From positions 1-64,000 of the forward strand of contig NZ_JACMSF010000017.1 of NCBI RefSeq assembly GCF_014257025.1: a DNA stretch of 64,000 bases, written 5' to 3'. Source of the stretch: Streptomyces cupreus (GTDB lineage Bacteria > Actinomycetota > Actinomycetes > Streptomycetales > Streptomycetaceae). This document shows, in pieces, positions 54,525-62,746 of the stretch. Position numbers and translations under genes: made by a program. Numbering within the stretch: position 1 is the first letter of the stretch; each line of letters begins with the position of its first letter. The notes under the pieces were generated by a model, which was given only the letters and a program-made list of their open reading frames with translations, made no database searches and had not been told where the DNA came from.

Positions 54525-55886
54525 ATGGACCGCCGCATTTTCGGGCTGGAGAACGAGTACGGCGTCACGTGCACGTTCAGGGGACAGCGCCGTCTGTCGC
54601 CTGACGAGGTGGCGCGGTACCTCTTCCGCCGTGTCGTGTCATGGGGCCGCAGCAGCAATGTCTTTCTGCGGAACGGTGCCCGCCTCTATCTCGACGTGGG
54701 CTCACATCCGGAATACGCGACACCCGAATGTGACAACGTGATCGAACTGGTCACCCACGACAAGGCCGGCGAACGCATTCTGGAAGGGCTACTGGTAGAC
54801 GCCGAACGACGCCTGCACGAGGAAGGAATCGCGGGCGACGTCTACCTCTTCAAGAACAACACCGACTCGGCGGGCAACTCCTACGGCTGCCACGAGAACT
54901 ATCTCGTCGCCCGGCACGGGGAGTTCTCCCGGCTCGCGGACATCCTCATTCCGTTCCTGGTCACGCGCCAGCTGCTGTGCGGTGCGGGCAAGGTGCTGCA
55001 GACCCCGCGCGGGGCCGTCTACTGCGTGAGCCAGCGCGCCGAGCACATCTGGGAGGGCGTCTCCTCGGCGACGACCCGCTCCCGGCCCATCATCAACACC
55101 CGCGACGAACCGCACGCGGACGCCGAGCGCTACCGCCGGCTGCATGTCATCGTGGGCGACTCGAACATGTCCGAGACGACCATGCTGCTCAAGGTCGGCG
55201 CCACCGACCTGGTGCTGCGCATGATCGAGGCGGGCACGGTGATGCGGGATCTGACCCTGGAGAACCCGATCCGGGCGATCCGCGAGGTCAGCCATGACAT
55301 CACGGGCCGGCGCAAGGTGCGTCTGGCCAGTGGCCGGGAGGCCTCCGCGCTGGAGGTGCAGCGGGAGTACTACGAGAAGGCGGTGGACTTCTGCGAGCGT
55401 CGCGGGATCCGCACCGGCACCGTCGAGCAGGTGCTGGAGCTGTGGGGCCGCACGCTGGACGCGATCGAGTCCGAGGACCTCGACCGCATCGGCACCGAGA
55501 TCGACTGGGTCATGAAGTACAAGCTCATCGAGCGCTACCGCGCCAAGAACAACATGACCATGTCGCATCCGCGGGTCGCGCAGATAGACCTCGCCTACCA
55601 CGACATCCACCGTCGTCGTGGCCTGTACTACCTGCTGGAGAAGAAGGGTCAAGCAGCCCGGATCTGCAACGACTTGAAGATCTTCGAAGGCAAGTCCGTT
55701 CCGCCGCAGACCACTCGGGCCCGGCTGCGCGGCGACTTCATCCGCAGGGCCCAGGAACAGCGCCGGGACTTCACCGTCGACTGGGTCCACCTCAAGCTCA
55801 ACGACCAAGCCCAGCGTACGGTGTTGTGCAAGGACCCGTTCCGTTCCGTGGACGACCGGGTGGAGAAACTGATCGCCGGTATGTGA
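54525..55886 (+). CDS. pafA: Pup--protein ligase PafA
   Basis: A 453-residue glutamine-synthetase-like ligase. It phosphorylates the C-terminal Glu of deamidated Pup and joins it to lysines of target proteins. It starts MDRRIFGLENEYGVTCTF and carries KNNTDSAGNSYGCHENYL and INTRDEPHADAERYRRLH like Dop but lacks the Dop loop. Other marks are YLDVGSHPEYATPECDN and the C-terminal WVHLKLNDQAQRTVLCKDPF. The ATG at 54525 has a -10-like box six bases upstream, so a leaderless mRNA is likely. It is followed by a terminator and FKBP genes. Confidence 0.98.
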   Translation: MDRRIFGLENEYGVTCTFRGQRRLSPDEVARYLFRRVVSWGRSSNVFLRNGARLYLDVGSHPEYATPECDNVIELVTHDKAGERILEGLLVDAERRLHEEGIAGDVYLFKNNTDSAGNSYGCHENYLVARHGEFSRLADILIPFLVTRQLLCGAGKVLQTPRGAVYCVSQRAEHIWEGVSSATTRSRPIINTRDEPHADAERYRRLHVIVGDSNMSETTMLLKVGATDLVLRMIEAGTVMRDLTLENPIRAIREVSHDITGRRKVRLASGREASALEVQREYYEKAVDFCERRGIRTGTVEQVLELWGRTLDAIESEDLDRIGTEIDWVMKYKLIERYRAKNNMTMSHPRVAQIDLAYHDIHRRRGLYYLLEKKGQAARICNDLKIFEGKSVPPQTTRARLRGDFIRRAQEQRRDFTVDWVHLKLNDQAQRTVLCKDPFRSVDDRVEKLIAGM

Positions 55887-55922
55887 GCAACGCGCTTCGG
55901 CCGAGGCGCCGGAACGCAACAC

Positions 55923-55956
55923 GGGCGCCGTACGTTTCCCGTACGGCGCCCTTCTC
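55923..55956 (+). terminator. Terminator after pafA
   Basis: GGGCGCCGTACG at 55923-55934 pairs exactly with CGTACGGCGCCC at 55940-55951, loop 5 nt, followed by TTCTC. Confidence 0.85.
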
Positions 55957-56014
55957 ACGCCGTAGAGTTGCGCGCACGCCATCTACAAGATCGACCGATA
56001 ACGAGGCCCCCACC

Positions 56015-57016
56015 GTGCGCCGACGCTCACTACTCATTGCCGTACCCGCAGGACTCGTCACGCTCGCCGCGTGCGGGGACGAGGATTCCGGATCGAGCGA
56101 GGCGACCGACAGCGCGTCGCCCTCGGCCCCTGAGACTTCGGCCGCGCCGTCTCCGAAGATCGTGGACGGCCCGCTGCCGGCGATCACCGCGGGGACCGAG
56201 TTCGACGAGAAGCCGACCGTCGCCAAGGGCAGCGGCGACCCGTCGAAGGACCTCGCCGTGAAGACGGTGATCGCGGGCAACGGCCAGACCGTCGCGGAGA
56301 ACGACTACGTCCAGGCCCACTATCTCGGCCAGGTCTGGGCCACGGCGAAGGTGTTCGACAACTCCTACGACCGTAAGACCCCGCTGGTCATCCAGCTCGC
56401 CCAGGGCAGCATCATCGACGGCTGGCGCTACGCCCTGGCCGGCAAGAAGGTCGGCAGCCGTGTCCAGATGGCCGTCCCCCCGACCTGGGGCTACGGCAAG
56501 CAGGGCAACAGCCAGGCGGGCATCAAGGGCACCGACACTCTGGTGTTCGTGGTGGATGTGCAGGGCACCTTCAACACCAAGAGCTCCGCCAAGGGCACCG
56601 AGGTCGCCCAGGACAATGTGGACCTGCCCAAGGTCGGCACCAACACCGACGGCAAGGCGCCCTCCATCGAGATCCCGGACTCCGACGCGCCGACCAAGCT
56701 GGTGGCGAACTACGTCCTGGAGGGCGACGGCGACGAGGTCGGCGCCGAGGACAGCGTGCTGGTGCAGTACAAGGGCGTGCTGTGGGACGGCGGCAAGGAG
56801 TTCGACGCCACCTACACCAACAAGCAGCTCGCCTCGTTCTCGCTCCAGCAGGTCGTCAAGGGCTGGGCGCAGGGTCTGACCGGCAAGAAGGTCGGAAGCC
56901 GCGTCCTCATCGTCATCCCGCCGGACCTCGGTTACGGCGACAACCCGCCGCAGGGCAGCGGCATCAAGAAGGACTCCACGCTGGTCTTCTCGGTCGACAT
57001 CCTGGCGAAGATGTGA
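56015..57016 (+). CDS. Lipoprotein with two FKBP-type peptidyl-prolyl isomerase domains
   Basis: A 333-residue surface lipoprotein. The signal peptide ends at the lipobox LAAC with Cys20, then a Ser/Pro/Ala-rich linker. Two FKBP domains follow: about 80-175 (VQAHYLGQVWATAKVFDNS, IIDGWRYALAGKKVGSRVQ) and about 220-333 (VLVQYKGVLWDGGKEFDAT, VVKGWAQGLTGKKVGSR). They probably help exported proteins fold by proline isomerisation. The first domain lacks some aromatic pocket residues seen in the second. GTG start at 56015. The single-domain FKBP gene follows 61 bp later. Confidence 0.92.
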   Translation: MRRRSLLIAVPAGLVTLAACGDEDSGSSEATDSASPSAPETSAAPSPKIVDGPLPAITAGTEFDEKPTVAKGSGDPSKDLAVKTVIAGNGQTVAENDYVQAHYLGQVWATAKVFDNSYDRKTPLVIQLAQGSIIDGWRYALAGKKVGSRVQMAVPPTWGYGKQGNSQAGIKGTDTLVFVVDVQGTFNTKSSAKGTEVAQDNVDLPKVGTNTDGKAPSIEIPDSDAPTKLVANYVLEGDGDEVGAEDSVLVQYKGVLWDGGKEFDATYTNKQLASFSLQQVVKGWAQGLTGKKVGSRVLIVIPPDLGYGDNPPQGSGIKKDSTLVFSVDILAKM

Positions 57017-57077
57017 CCCCGTCGGGGATGTAAGACTGTGACCGTTGCCTTTACACAACAAGCATGGAGCTGAACAC

Positions 57078-57449
57078 GTGAGCATCGACAAGCCGGAGAT
57101 CGACTTCCCGGGTGGCGAGCCGCCGACGGACCTGGAGATCAAGGACATCTGGGAGGGCGACGGCGAGGTGGCCCAGGCGGGCCAGACGGTCACCGTGCAC
57201 TACGTCGGTGTCGCCTTCAGCACCGGCGAGGAGTTCGACGCCAGCTGGAACCGCGGTACTCCGTTCCGCTTCCCGCTGGGCGCCGGCCGCGTCATCAAGG
57301 GCTGGGACCAGGGCGTGCAGGGCATGAAGGTCGGCGGCCGCCGTCAGCTGACCATCCCGGCGCACCTCGCCTACGGCAACCAGAGCCCGACGCCGGCGAT
57401 CAAGCCGGGCGAGACCCTGATCTTCGTGGTCGACCTCCTCGGGGTCTGA
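57078..57449 (+). CDS. FKBP-type peptidyl-prolyl cis-trans isomerase
   Basis: A 123-residue cytoplasmic single-domain FKBP. Active-site residues are in VTVHYVGVAFSTGEEFDASW, PFRFPLGAGRVIKGWDQGVQGM and IPAHLAYG, with the hallmark Tyr, Phe, Asp, Val-Ile and Trp. It speeds proline isomerisation during protein folding. GTG start at 57078 with GGAG upstream. It sits between the FKBP lipoprotein and pafB, as in other Streptomyces, and is followed by a terminator with a T run. Confidence 0.95.
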   Translation: MSIDKPEIDFPGGEPPTDLEIKDIWEGDGEVAQAGQTVTVHYVGVAFSTGEEFDASWNRGTPFRFPLGAGRVIKGWDQGVQGMKVGGRRQLTIPAHLAYGNQSPTPAIKPGETLIFVVDLLGV

Positions 57450-57492
57450 TCACCCGGGGTCTGATCGTCGTACGACCGGACCCGATCACCTG

Positions 57493-57529
57493 GGGCCCAT
57501 GCCTGTCCGGGCATGGGTCCTCGGCTTTT
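57493..57529 (+). terminator. Terminator after the FKBP gene
   Basis: An 11-bp stem (57493-57503 with 57510-57520, one G-U pair) is followed by TCGGCTTTTG. Confidence 0.75.
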
Positions 57530-57593
57530 GCCGCGCCACCTGGGAGCGGTACGGTCATCGGTCTAAGGACCATAGGGAAGGCGAAGGGCATCG

Positions 57594-58547
57594 ATGGCCA
57601 TTGCCAAGGCCGAGCGGCTCATGAATCTGGCGCTGTGTCTGCTCGGGACGCGGCGGCCGCTGAGCAAGCGCGAGCTGCGTGAGTCCATCGAGGCCTATCT
57701 GGAAGCCGGGAGCGACGACTCCTTCAACCGCATGTTCGAGCGGGACAAGGACGATCTGCGTGAGCTCGGTCTGGTCATCGAGACCGTGGAGAGCCTGGAC
57801 GGCGAGGTCGGCTATCTGGCCCGCCGGGACAGCAACCGGCTGCCGCCCGTCACCCTCGATGCCGAAGAGGCCGCCGCCCTCGGTCTCGCCGCCAAGGTGT
57901 GGCAGCAGGCCCGCCTCGCGGGCGCGGCCAGCGGCGCCCTGCAGAAGCTGCGCGCGGCGGGTATGCCCGAGGACGTCGATCCCTACGAGGCCCATGGCGC
58001 GCTGGAGCCGCGGATCCCCGTGCACGAGGCCGCCTTCGAGCCGCTGATGCTGGCCTGCCGTGACCGCCGCCCGGTCGCCTTCGACTACCGCAAGGCCACC
58101 GCCGCCCGCCCCGAGCCCCGGCATGTGGAGCCCTGGGCGCTGGAGTGCTGGCGCGGCCACTGGTACCTGGCGGGCTGGGACCGCGACCGGGGCGCCGAGC
58201 GGGTCTTCCGGCTCTCCCGGATCACCGGCAAAGTGCGCTCGCGCGGCGGCAAGTTCACCGCTCCTGTGCCGGATGTCGTCACCGTGCGGGAGACCGTCGC
58301 CGGTTGGGCGGGGGAGACCGCCGACCGATCCGCGCTGATCCGGCTGCGCTCCGGCGCCGGGTACCCCTTGCGGGCGAAAGCCACCTGGGTACGGGAACTC
58401 GGGGACGGCTGGGACGAGTTGGAGATTCCGTACGGGCACGGCCTGGACGCCTGGCTGGTGGAGTTCGGGCCGGACGTGGTCGTGCTGGAGCCCGCCGAGC
58501 TGCGGGCCGATGTGATGGACCGGCTGCGTGCCGTGGCCAAGGGCTGA
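57594..58547 (+). CDS. pafB: WYL-domain transcriptional regulator PafB
   Basis: A 317-residue regulator. An N-terminal winged helix (residues 1-75, RLMNLALCLLGTRRPLSKREL then FERDKDDLRELGLVIE) is followed by a WYL domain with EPWALECWRGHWYLAGWDRD and a C-terminal WCX extension. With PafC it forms the PafBC heterodimer, which in mycobacteria activates LexA/RecA-independent DNA-damage genes, responding to single-stranded DNA through WYL. ATG start at 57594. pafC begins 19 bp after its stop, so the two are co-transcribed. Confidence 0.94.
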   Translation: MAIAKAERLMNLALCLLGTRRPLSKRELRESIEAYLEAGSDDSFNRMFERDKDDLRELGLVIETVESLDGEVGYLARRDSNRLPPVTLDAEEAAALGLAAKVWQQARLAGAASGALQKLRAAGMPEDVDPYEAHGALEPRIPVHEAAFEPLMLACRDRRPVAFDYRKATAARPEPRHVEPWALECWRGHWYLAGWDRDRGAERVFRLSRITGKVRSRGGKFTAPVPDVVTVRETVAGWAGETADRSALIRLRSGAGYPLRAKATWVRELGDGWDELEIPYGHGLDAWLVEFGPDVVVLEPAELRADVMDRLRAVAKG

Positions 58548-58566
58548 GGGGGAGCGGACGAAGACA

Positions 58567-59574
58567 GTGGCAGGCAAACCGGTCAGGCCCGTGAACGCCA
58601 TCGACCAGACCCGGCGGATGCTCTCCCTGGTGACCTATCTCAGGGAGCGCCCCGGCGCCCGGGTCGAGGACGTCGCGCGCGCCTTCGGCATCACCGAGGA
58701 CGAGCTGGTCTCGGACCTCGATGTGCTGCCCATGTGCGGCACCAGCTTCCGCGGCGGCGATCTGCTGGACATCGACACCGACGGTGAGCGCATCTGGTGG
58801 CACAACCCCGATGATGTCGCCGAGCCGCTGCGGCTCGCCTCCGACGAGGCGACGGCCCTGCTGGTCGCCGCCCGCGCGGTGTCCACGCTGCCCGGTCTGC
58901 GCGAGGGCGACCGGCAGGCGCTGCTGCGGGCCACCGCCAAGGTGGAGGCCGCGGCCGGTGAGGCGGCGGGGGCCAGCGCCCGTCTTTCGGTGACCTTCGA
59001 GTCCGAGGGCGGTGTCTTCGCCGACGTCGACCGGGCGATCTCCGAGCGCCGCCGGCTGTGGATCCGCTACTACTCCCCGGCCCGCGACGAGGTCACCGAG
59101 CGCGAGATCGACCCGATCCGCCTGGTCAGCGTCGGACACACCTATGTGGAGGCCTGGTGCCGCCGCTCCGAGGCGCGCCGCACCTTCCGGCTCGACCGGG
59201 TCGCCGAGATCAAGATCCTCGACGAGCCGTCCGCGCCGCCCGAGATCGAGCTGCGGGACCTCTCGGAGGGGCTCGTGCAGCCCGCCGCCGAGGACCCGGA
59301 GGTCGTCGTCGAGGTCGGCCCGGGCGGGCGCTGGGTCGCCGAGTACTACCCGCACGACAGTGCGGATGAGCTGCCGGACGGCGGGCTGCGTATCTCTCTG
59401 CGCACGCCCGACCCGACGTCGCTCAGACGCCTCGCGCTCCGGCTCGGCCGCGACGGCCGCATCGTCGCGCCGCCCGAGCTGGCCGAGAGCGCCCGCCAGG
59501 CGGCCCGGGAGGCGCTGGCGGCCTACGACGGGATCGAAGCGCAGGACGCGCAGGGAAACGGCATCCGGGAGTGA
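58567..59574 (+). CDS. pafC: WYL-domain transcriptional regulator PafC
   Basis: A 335-residue partner of PafB with the same order: winged helix (RMLSLVTYLRERPGARVEDVARAFG in part), WYL domain (PIRLVSVGHTYVEAWCRRSEARRTFRLDRV in part) and WCX C-terminus. The pair controls DNA-damage genes; despite its name it has no direct catalytic part in pupylation. GTG start at 58567. A complex inverted-repeat structure follows the stop and may end transcription. Confidence 0.94.
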   Translation: MAGKPVRPVNAIDQTRRMLSLVTYLRERPGARVEDVARAFGITEDELVSDLDVLPMCGTSFRGGDLLDIDTDGERIWWHNPDDVAEPLRLASDEATALLVAARAVSTLPGLREGDRQALLRATAKVEAAAGEAAGASARLSVTFESEGGVFADVDRAISERRRLWIRYYSPARDEVTEREIDPIRLVSVGHTYVEAWCRRSEARRTFRLDRVAEIKILDEPSAPPEIELRDLSEGLVQPAAEDPEVVVEVGPGGRWVAEYYPHDSADELPDGGLRISLRTPDPTSLRRLALRLGRDGRIVAPPELAESARQAAREALAAYDGIEAQDAQGNGIRE

Positions 59575-59580
59575 GCCGGA

Positions 59581-59667
59581 GGGGCGCGCCGGTGTCGAGA
59601 GCGTGAGTGCGCGCAGGCCCGAAGGGCTGAGCCCGGTCGCGCTCTCGACACCGGCACGGAGCGCCCC
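59581..59667 (+). repeat. Long imperfect inverted repeat after pafC
   Basis: A 15-bp perfect pair (CCGGTGTCGAGAGCG at 59589-59603 with 59640-59654) lies within an outer pair GGGGCGC (59581-59587) and GCGCCCC (59661-59667). The 36-nt apical part has its own GGCCC/GGGCT and GGGC/GCCC pairings. It could be a terminator, but the branched apical part is unusual. Confidence 0.65.
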
Positions 59668-59701
59668 GGAGGCGAGCGACCAATAAGAAGGGGAGGACGG
59701 C

Positions 59702-59986
59702 TTGAGTGATTCCGTGTTGTCCGGTGTGTCCGTGGCGTCCGCGTTCGCCGGGATGAGGAGCGTGGCCCCCGTGGTGTTCAAGGCGGGCTGTCCGGACTGC
59801 CGGGGGCGGTTCGAGCTCGCCGCGAGCGCTCTGCGGCTGGCCATCGGCGCCACGAGCCGTACCACCTTCTACTCCTTCACCTGCCCGGAGTGCGGCGCGT
59901 CCGTGCGCAAGCCGGCCGGTGAGCGGATCGTCGAGCTGCTCACCGGTGGCGGGGTCCGTACCCTGCGGCTGCACTCCACCCTCTAG
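59702..59986 (+). CDS. Small zinc-ribbon protein of unknown function
   Basis: A 94-residue protein with two Cys pairs, CPDC near residue 30 and CPEC near residue 61, which would bind one zinc. The rest is a compact alpha/beta stretch (RFELAASALRLAIGATSRTTFYSF in part). It has no signal peptide. The TTG at 59702 follows GGGAGG and is the only good site. A conserved gene of this kind sits between pafC and tatA in Streptomyces as I recall; function unknown. Confidence 0.75.
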   Translation: MSDSVLSGVSVASAFAGMRSVAPVVFKAGCPDCRGRFELAASALRLAIGATSRTTFYSFTCPECGASVRKPAGERIVELLTGGGVRTLRLHSTL

Positions 59987-59989
59987 GCT
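59984..59989 (+). promoter_or_regulatory. -10 box of a probable leaderless transcript (gene at 59997)
   Basis: TAGGCT ends seven bases before the ATG at 59997 and overlaps the stop codon (TAG at 59984-59986) of the preceding gene. No ribosome binding site. Confidence 0.5.
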
Positions 59990-59996
59990 CGGCGTC

Positions 59997-60191
59997 ATGT
60001 TCTGGCCGATGTTCGCGATCGCTGTGGGTTTCCTGGGTCTCGCCGTTCTCGGTGTGCTCGCGGTGCGGGTCTTCCTGGAGGCGCAGCGCCTCGGCAGGCA
60101 GGTCTCGGACTCGGCGCGGCGCATCAACAGGGCGGCGGAGGACCTGGAACGGGCGGCCGTGAGCACGGCCCGGGCTGTGGACTCCCTGTGA
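59997..60191 (+). CDS. Small single-pass membrane protein
   Basis: A 64-residue protein. Residues 2-25 form one membrane helix (FWPMFAIAVGFLGLAVLGVL), followed by a charged amphipathic helix (RLGRQVSDSARRINRAAEDLERA) that could be a coiled coil. The layout resembles DUF948-type small membrane proteins, but identity is not certain. The ATG at 59997 lies seven bases after a -10-like TAGGCT. It lies 262 bp before tatA. Confidence 0.7.
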   Translation: MFWPMFAIAVGFLGLAVLGVLAVRVFLEAQRLGRQVSDSARRINRAAEDLERAAVSTARAVDSL

Positions 60192-60453
60192 GTCCGGCTG
60201 AGAACCAGGTGTGAGTCCCGCGCCGCATGCGTTTTGGGCCACTTCGCCCTGTCAACTTGCCGCCGGTGCCAGGTACGCTGCTGGTCGCGGCCCGGAGAAC
60301 GAGGCCCGGACCGCGGACCGGGAGTACGCACGGGGATTGCCTCACGTTCACCCCTGAGCGTTACGATCGCTGCCAACACGATCGTTCGGACATGTGTCCG
60401 ACCGGTCGGACAGCACCCCACCCAAAGCCGCCTCGGTGAGAAGGTAAAGACTT

Positions 60454-60744
60454 ATGTTCGGAAGGCTCGGAGCCCCCGAGATCATTCTCATCCTCGTCGT
60501 CATCATCCTGCTGTTCGGCGCGAAGAAGCTTCCGGACATGGCTCGGTCGCTCGGCAAGTCCGCCCGCATCCTCAAGAGCGAAGCGAAGGCGATGAAGTCC
60601 GACGGCCAGGACAACGCGTCCGCTGCGTCCGCCCCGCCGCACGACGACCAGCAGCCCCCGGCTCAGCGCACCATCCAGGCGGCCCCCGGCGACGTGACGA
60701 GCTCGCGCCCGGTGAACGAGCCGACGGACACGACCAAGCGCTGA
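60454..60744 (+). CDS. tatA: Sec-independent translocase subunit TatA
   Basis: A 96-residue Tat component. A short membrane helix at residues 8-22 (PEIILILVVIILLFG) is followed by the hinge FGAKKLPD, an amphipathic helix and a disordered Pro/Gln/Ser-rich tail. Many TatA copies form the variable pore through which folded proteins with twin-arginine signals leave; the protein at 23517 is a likely client. GAGAAGG lies upstream of the ATG. tatC follows 47 bp later. Confidence 0.97.
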   Translation: MFGRLGAPEIILILVVIILLFGAKKLPDMARSLGKSARILKSEAKAMKSDGQDNASAASAPPHDDQQPPAQRTIQAAPGDVTSSRPVNEPTDTTKR

Positions 60745-60791
60745 CGCAGGGCCGGTGACCTCCGGCCCGCCGCACGAGATGGGAACGTGGG

Positions 60792-61739
60792 TTGCTGAAG
60801 CCTGCCCGCAACAAGGAGAAGGATCCCGAGGGGCGGATGCCCCTCGCGGAACACCTTCGTGAGCTCCGCAACCGGCTCGCGAAGGCGCTGCTGGCCATCG
60901 TCGCCGTGACGATCGTCGCCGCCTTCTTCTACATGGACATCATCAGCTTCTTCACAGAGCCGATCCTCAAGTCGGTCGGCTGCAAGGAGAGCTTCGAGCA
61001 ACTGGCGAACACCACCACCGAGAAGACGTGTGCGCAGATCACCATCAACGGTCTGCTCACCCCCTTCACGCTGGCGCTGAAGGTGTCGCTGATGGCCGGT
61101 GTCGTCCTCGCCTCGCCGATCTGGCTGTATCAGCTGTGGGCCTTCGTCGCCCCGGGCCTGCACAGGCACGAGAAGAAGTACGCCTACGCGTTCGTCGCCA
61201 CGGGCTTTCCGCTCTTCCTCCTGGGCGCCCTCTTCGCGTACAAGGTGCTGCCCACCACCGCGAAGGTGCTGATCGAGTTCACGCCGTTCGGCGTCGACAA
61301 CCTCCTGCCCCTGGACGATCTGCTCGACCTCGTCACCCGCATGGTGATCGTCTTCGGTCTCTCCTTCGAACTGCCGCTGCTGCTGGTCATGCTCAACTTC
61401 AGCGGCGCGATCACCGGCAAGCGCATGCTCGGCTGGTGGCGCGGCATGATCATGGGCATCACCGTGTTCGCGGCCCTCGCGACCCCGAGCACCGACCCGC
61501 TGACCATGCTGGCGCTCGCCGGACCCATCTGGATCCTGTACTTCGCCGCGACCTTCGTCTCGCTCCTCAACGACCGCCGCAGGCGCCGCCGCGACGCGCT
61601 GGGCCCCGCCGACGACGAGGCCTCCGACCTCGACCTCACCCCCGAGGAGATCGGCGAGGTCGAGACCGTCTCCGCCAGCCGGGCGCTGCCCGAGCAGGCG
61701 GGCCCGGACCGGGTCAACGGTTATGACGACGTGACCTGA
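60792..61739 (+). CDS. tatC: Sec-independent translocase subunit TatC
   Basis: A 315-residue protein with six membrane helices. Its first cytoplasmic part, EGRMPLAEHLRELRNRL, holds the conserved Glu that recognises the twin-arginine signal. Further marks are LYQLWAFVAPGLHRHEKKY, a family signature, and the charged 50-residue C-terminal tail. The only in-frame start with family-like N-terminus is the TTG at 60792 (LLKPARNKEKD). tatB is not here; in Streptomyces it lies elsewhere. Confidence 0.96.
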   Translation: MLKPARNKEKDPEGRMPLAEHLRELRNRLAKALLAIVAVTIVAAFFYMDIISFFTEPILKSVGCKESFEQLANTTTEKTCAQITINGLLTPFTLALKVSLMAGVVLASPIWLYQLWAFVAPGLHRHEKKYAYAFVATGFPLFLLGALFAYKVLPTTAKVLIEFTPFGVDNLLPLDDLLDLVTRMVIVFGLSFELPLLLVMLNFSGAITGKRMLGWWRGMIMGITVFAALATPSTDPLTMLALAGPIWILYFAATFVSLLNDRRRRRRDALGPADDEASDLDLTPEEIGEVETVSASRALPEQAGPDRVNGYDDVT

Positions 61740-61757
61740 AGATCGCGGGGCAGCTCA

Positions 61758-61763
61758 TAGGGT
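61758..61763 (+). promoter_or_regulatory. -10 box of a probable leaderless lipid-kinase transcript
   Basis: TAGGGT ends seven bases before the GTG at 61771, without a ribosome binding site. Confidence 0.45.
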
Positions 61764-61770
61764 CTGACCC

Positions 61771-62661
61771 GTGAGCAGCGAGATCACTCTCCTCGTCAAT
61801 CCCACCGCGGGCCGCGGCCGGGGCGCATCCGCTGCGCAGCCGGCCGCTTCCGCGTTTCGGGCGGCCGGATTCACCGTGCGGACGGTCATCGGGGAGCACG
61901 CCGAAGACGCCCTCGCACGCGCGCGTGCCGCCGTCGCGGACGGGACCGGGGCGCTGGTCGCGGTCGGCGGTGACGGCATGGCGAACCTCGCGCTCCAGGC
62001 CGTCGCCGGGACCCGCATCCCGCTCGGTCTGGTCGCGGTCGGCACCGGCAACGACTTCGCCCGCGCCCTCGGCCTGCCCGTACGGGACCCGGCCGCAGCG
62101 GGCCGGCTGATCGCCGAGGCGCTCAAGGGCGCCCGGCTGCGCGACATCGACCTCGGACAGGTCGGCGACCGCTGGTTCGGCACCGTCCTCGCCTCCGGCT
62201 TCGACTCCCGCGTCAACGACCGCGGCAACCGGATGCGCCTGCCCACCGGCCGCCTGAAGTACGACCTCGCCATGCTCGCCGAGCTGGCCTCCTTCCGGCC
62301 CTTCCCGTACCGGATCACGCTCGACGGAGGCGAGGTCCGCGAGATCGAGGCCACGCTGATCGCCGTCGGGAACGGATCGTCGTACGGCGGCGGGATGCGG
62401 ATCTGTCCCGGCGCCGACCTCACCGACGGGCTGTTCGACATCACGATCGTCGGGGACTGCTCCCGCGCCACCCTGCTGAGGGTGTTCCCGAGCGTCTACC
62501 GGGGCGGCCACGTCGACCACCCCAAGGTCACCGTCGTCCGGGCCGCGCGGGTCGAGATCGCCGCCGAGAACATCACCGGGTACGCCGACGGCGAGCCGCT
62601 CGGCCCGCTGCCGCTGACCGCGCGCTGCATACCCGGCGCCGTGCGGGTCGTAGGGCCGTGA
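61771..62661 (+). CDS. Diacylglycerol kinase-family lipid kinase
   Basis: A 296-residue DAGK-fold enzyme. N-terminal LLVNPTAGRGRG binds nucleotide phosphate, GGDGMAN is the catalytic loop (the family usually has GGDGT), and GTGNDFARALG follows. The C-terminal beta domain includes GNGSSYGGGMRICPGADLTDG with the metal-site Asp. It would phosphorylate diacylglycerol or a sphingoid-like lipid at the membrane. GTG start seven bases after TAGGGT. It is followed by a hairpin and helY. Confidence 0.92.
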   Translation: MSSEITLLVNPTAGRGRGASAAQPAASAFRAAGFTVRTVIGEHAEDALARARAAVADGTGALVAVGGDGMANLALQAVAGTRIPLGLVAVGTGNDFARALGLPVRDPAAAGRLIAEALKGARLRDIDLGQVGDRWFGTVLASGFDSRVNDRGNRMRLPTGRLKYDLAMLAELASFRPFPYRITLDGGEVREIEATLIAVGNGSSYGGGMRICPGADLTDGLFDITIVGDCSRATLLRVFPSVYRGGHVDHPKVTVVRAARVEIAAENITGYADGEPLGPLPLTARCIPGAVRVVGP

Positions 62662-62667
62662 GCTGCG

Positions 62668-62697
62668 CGGATCCCGGGTTTACGGAACCCGGATCCG
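62668..62697 (+). terminator. Hairpin after the lipid kinase gene
   Basis: CGGATCCCGGGTT (62668-62680) pairs with AACCCGGATCCG (62686-62697), one bulged C, loop 5 nt. Confidence 0.6.
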
Positions 62698-62746
62698 GAT
62701 AATGATCGTCCTGTTGTCAGTGCGGCCCGGTACGCTCGAAAGCACG

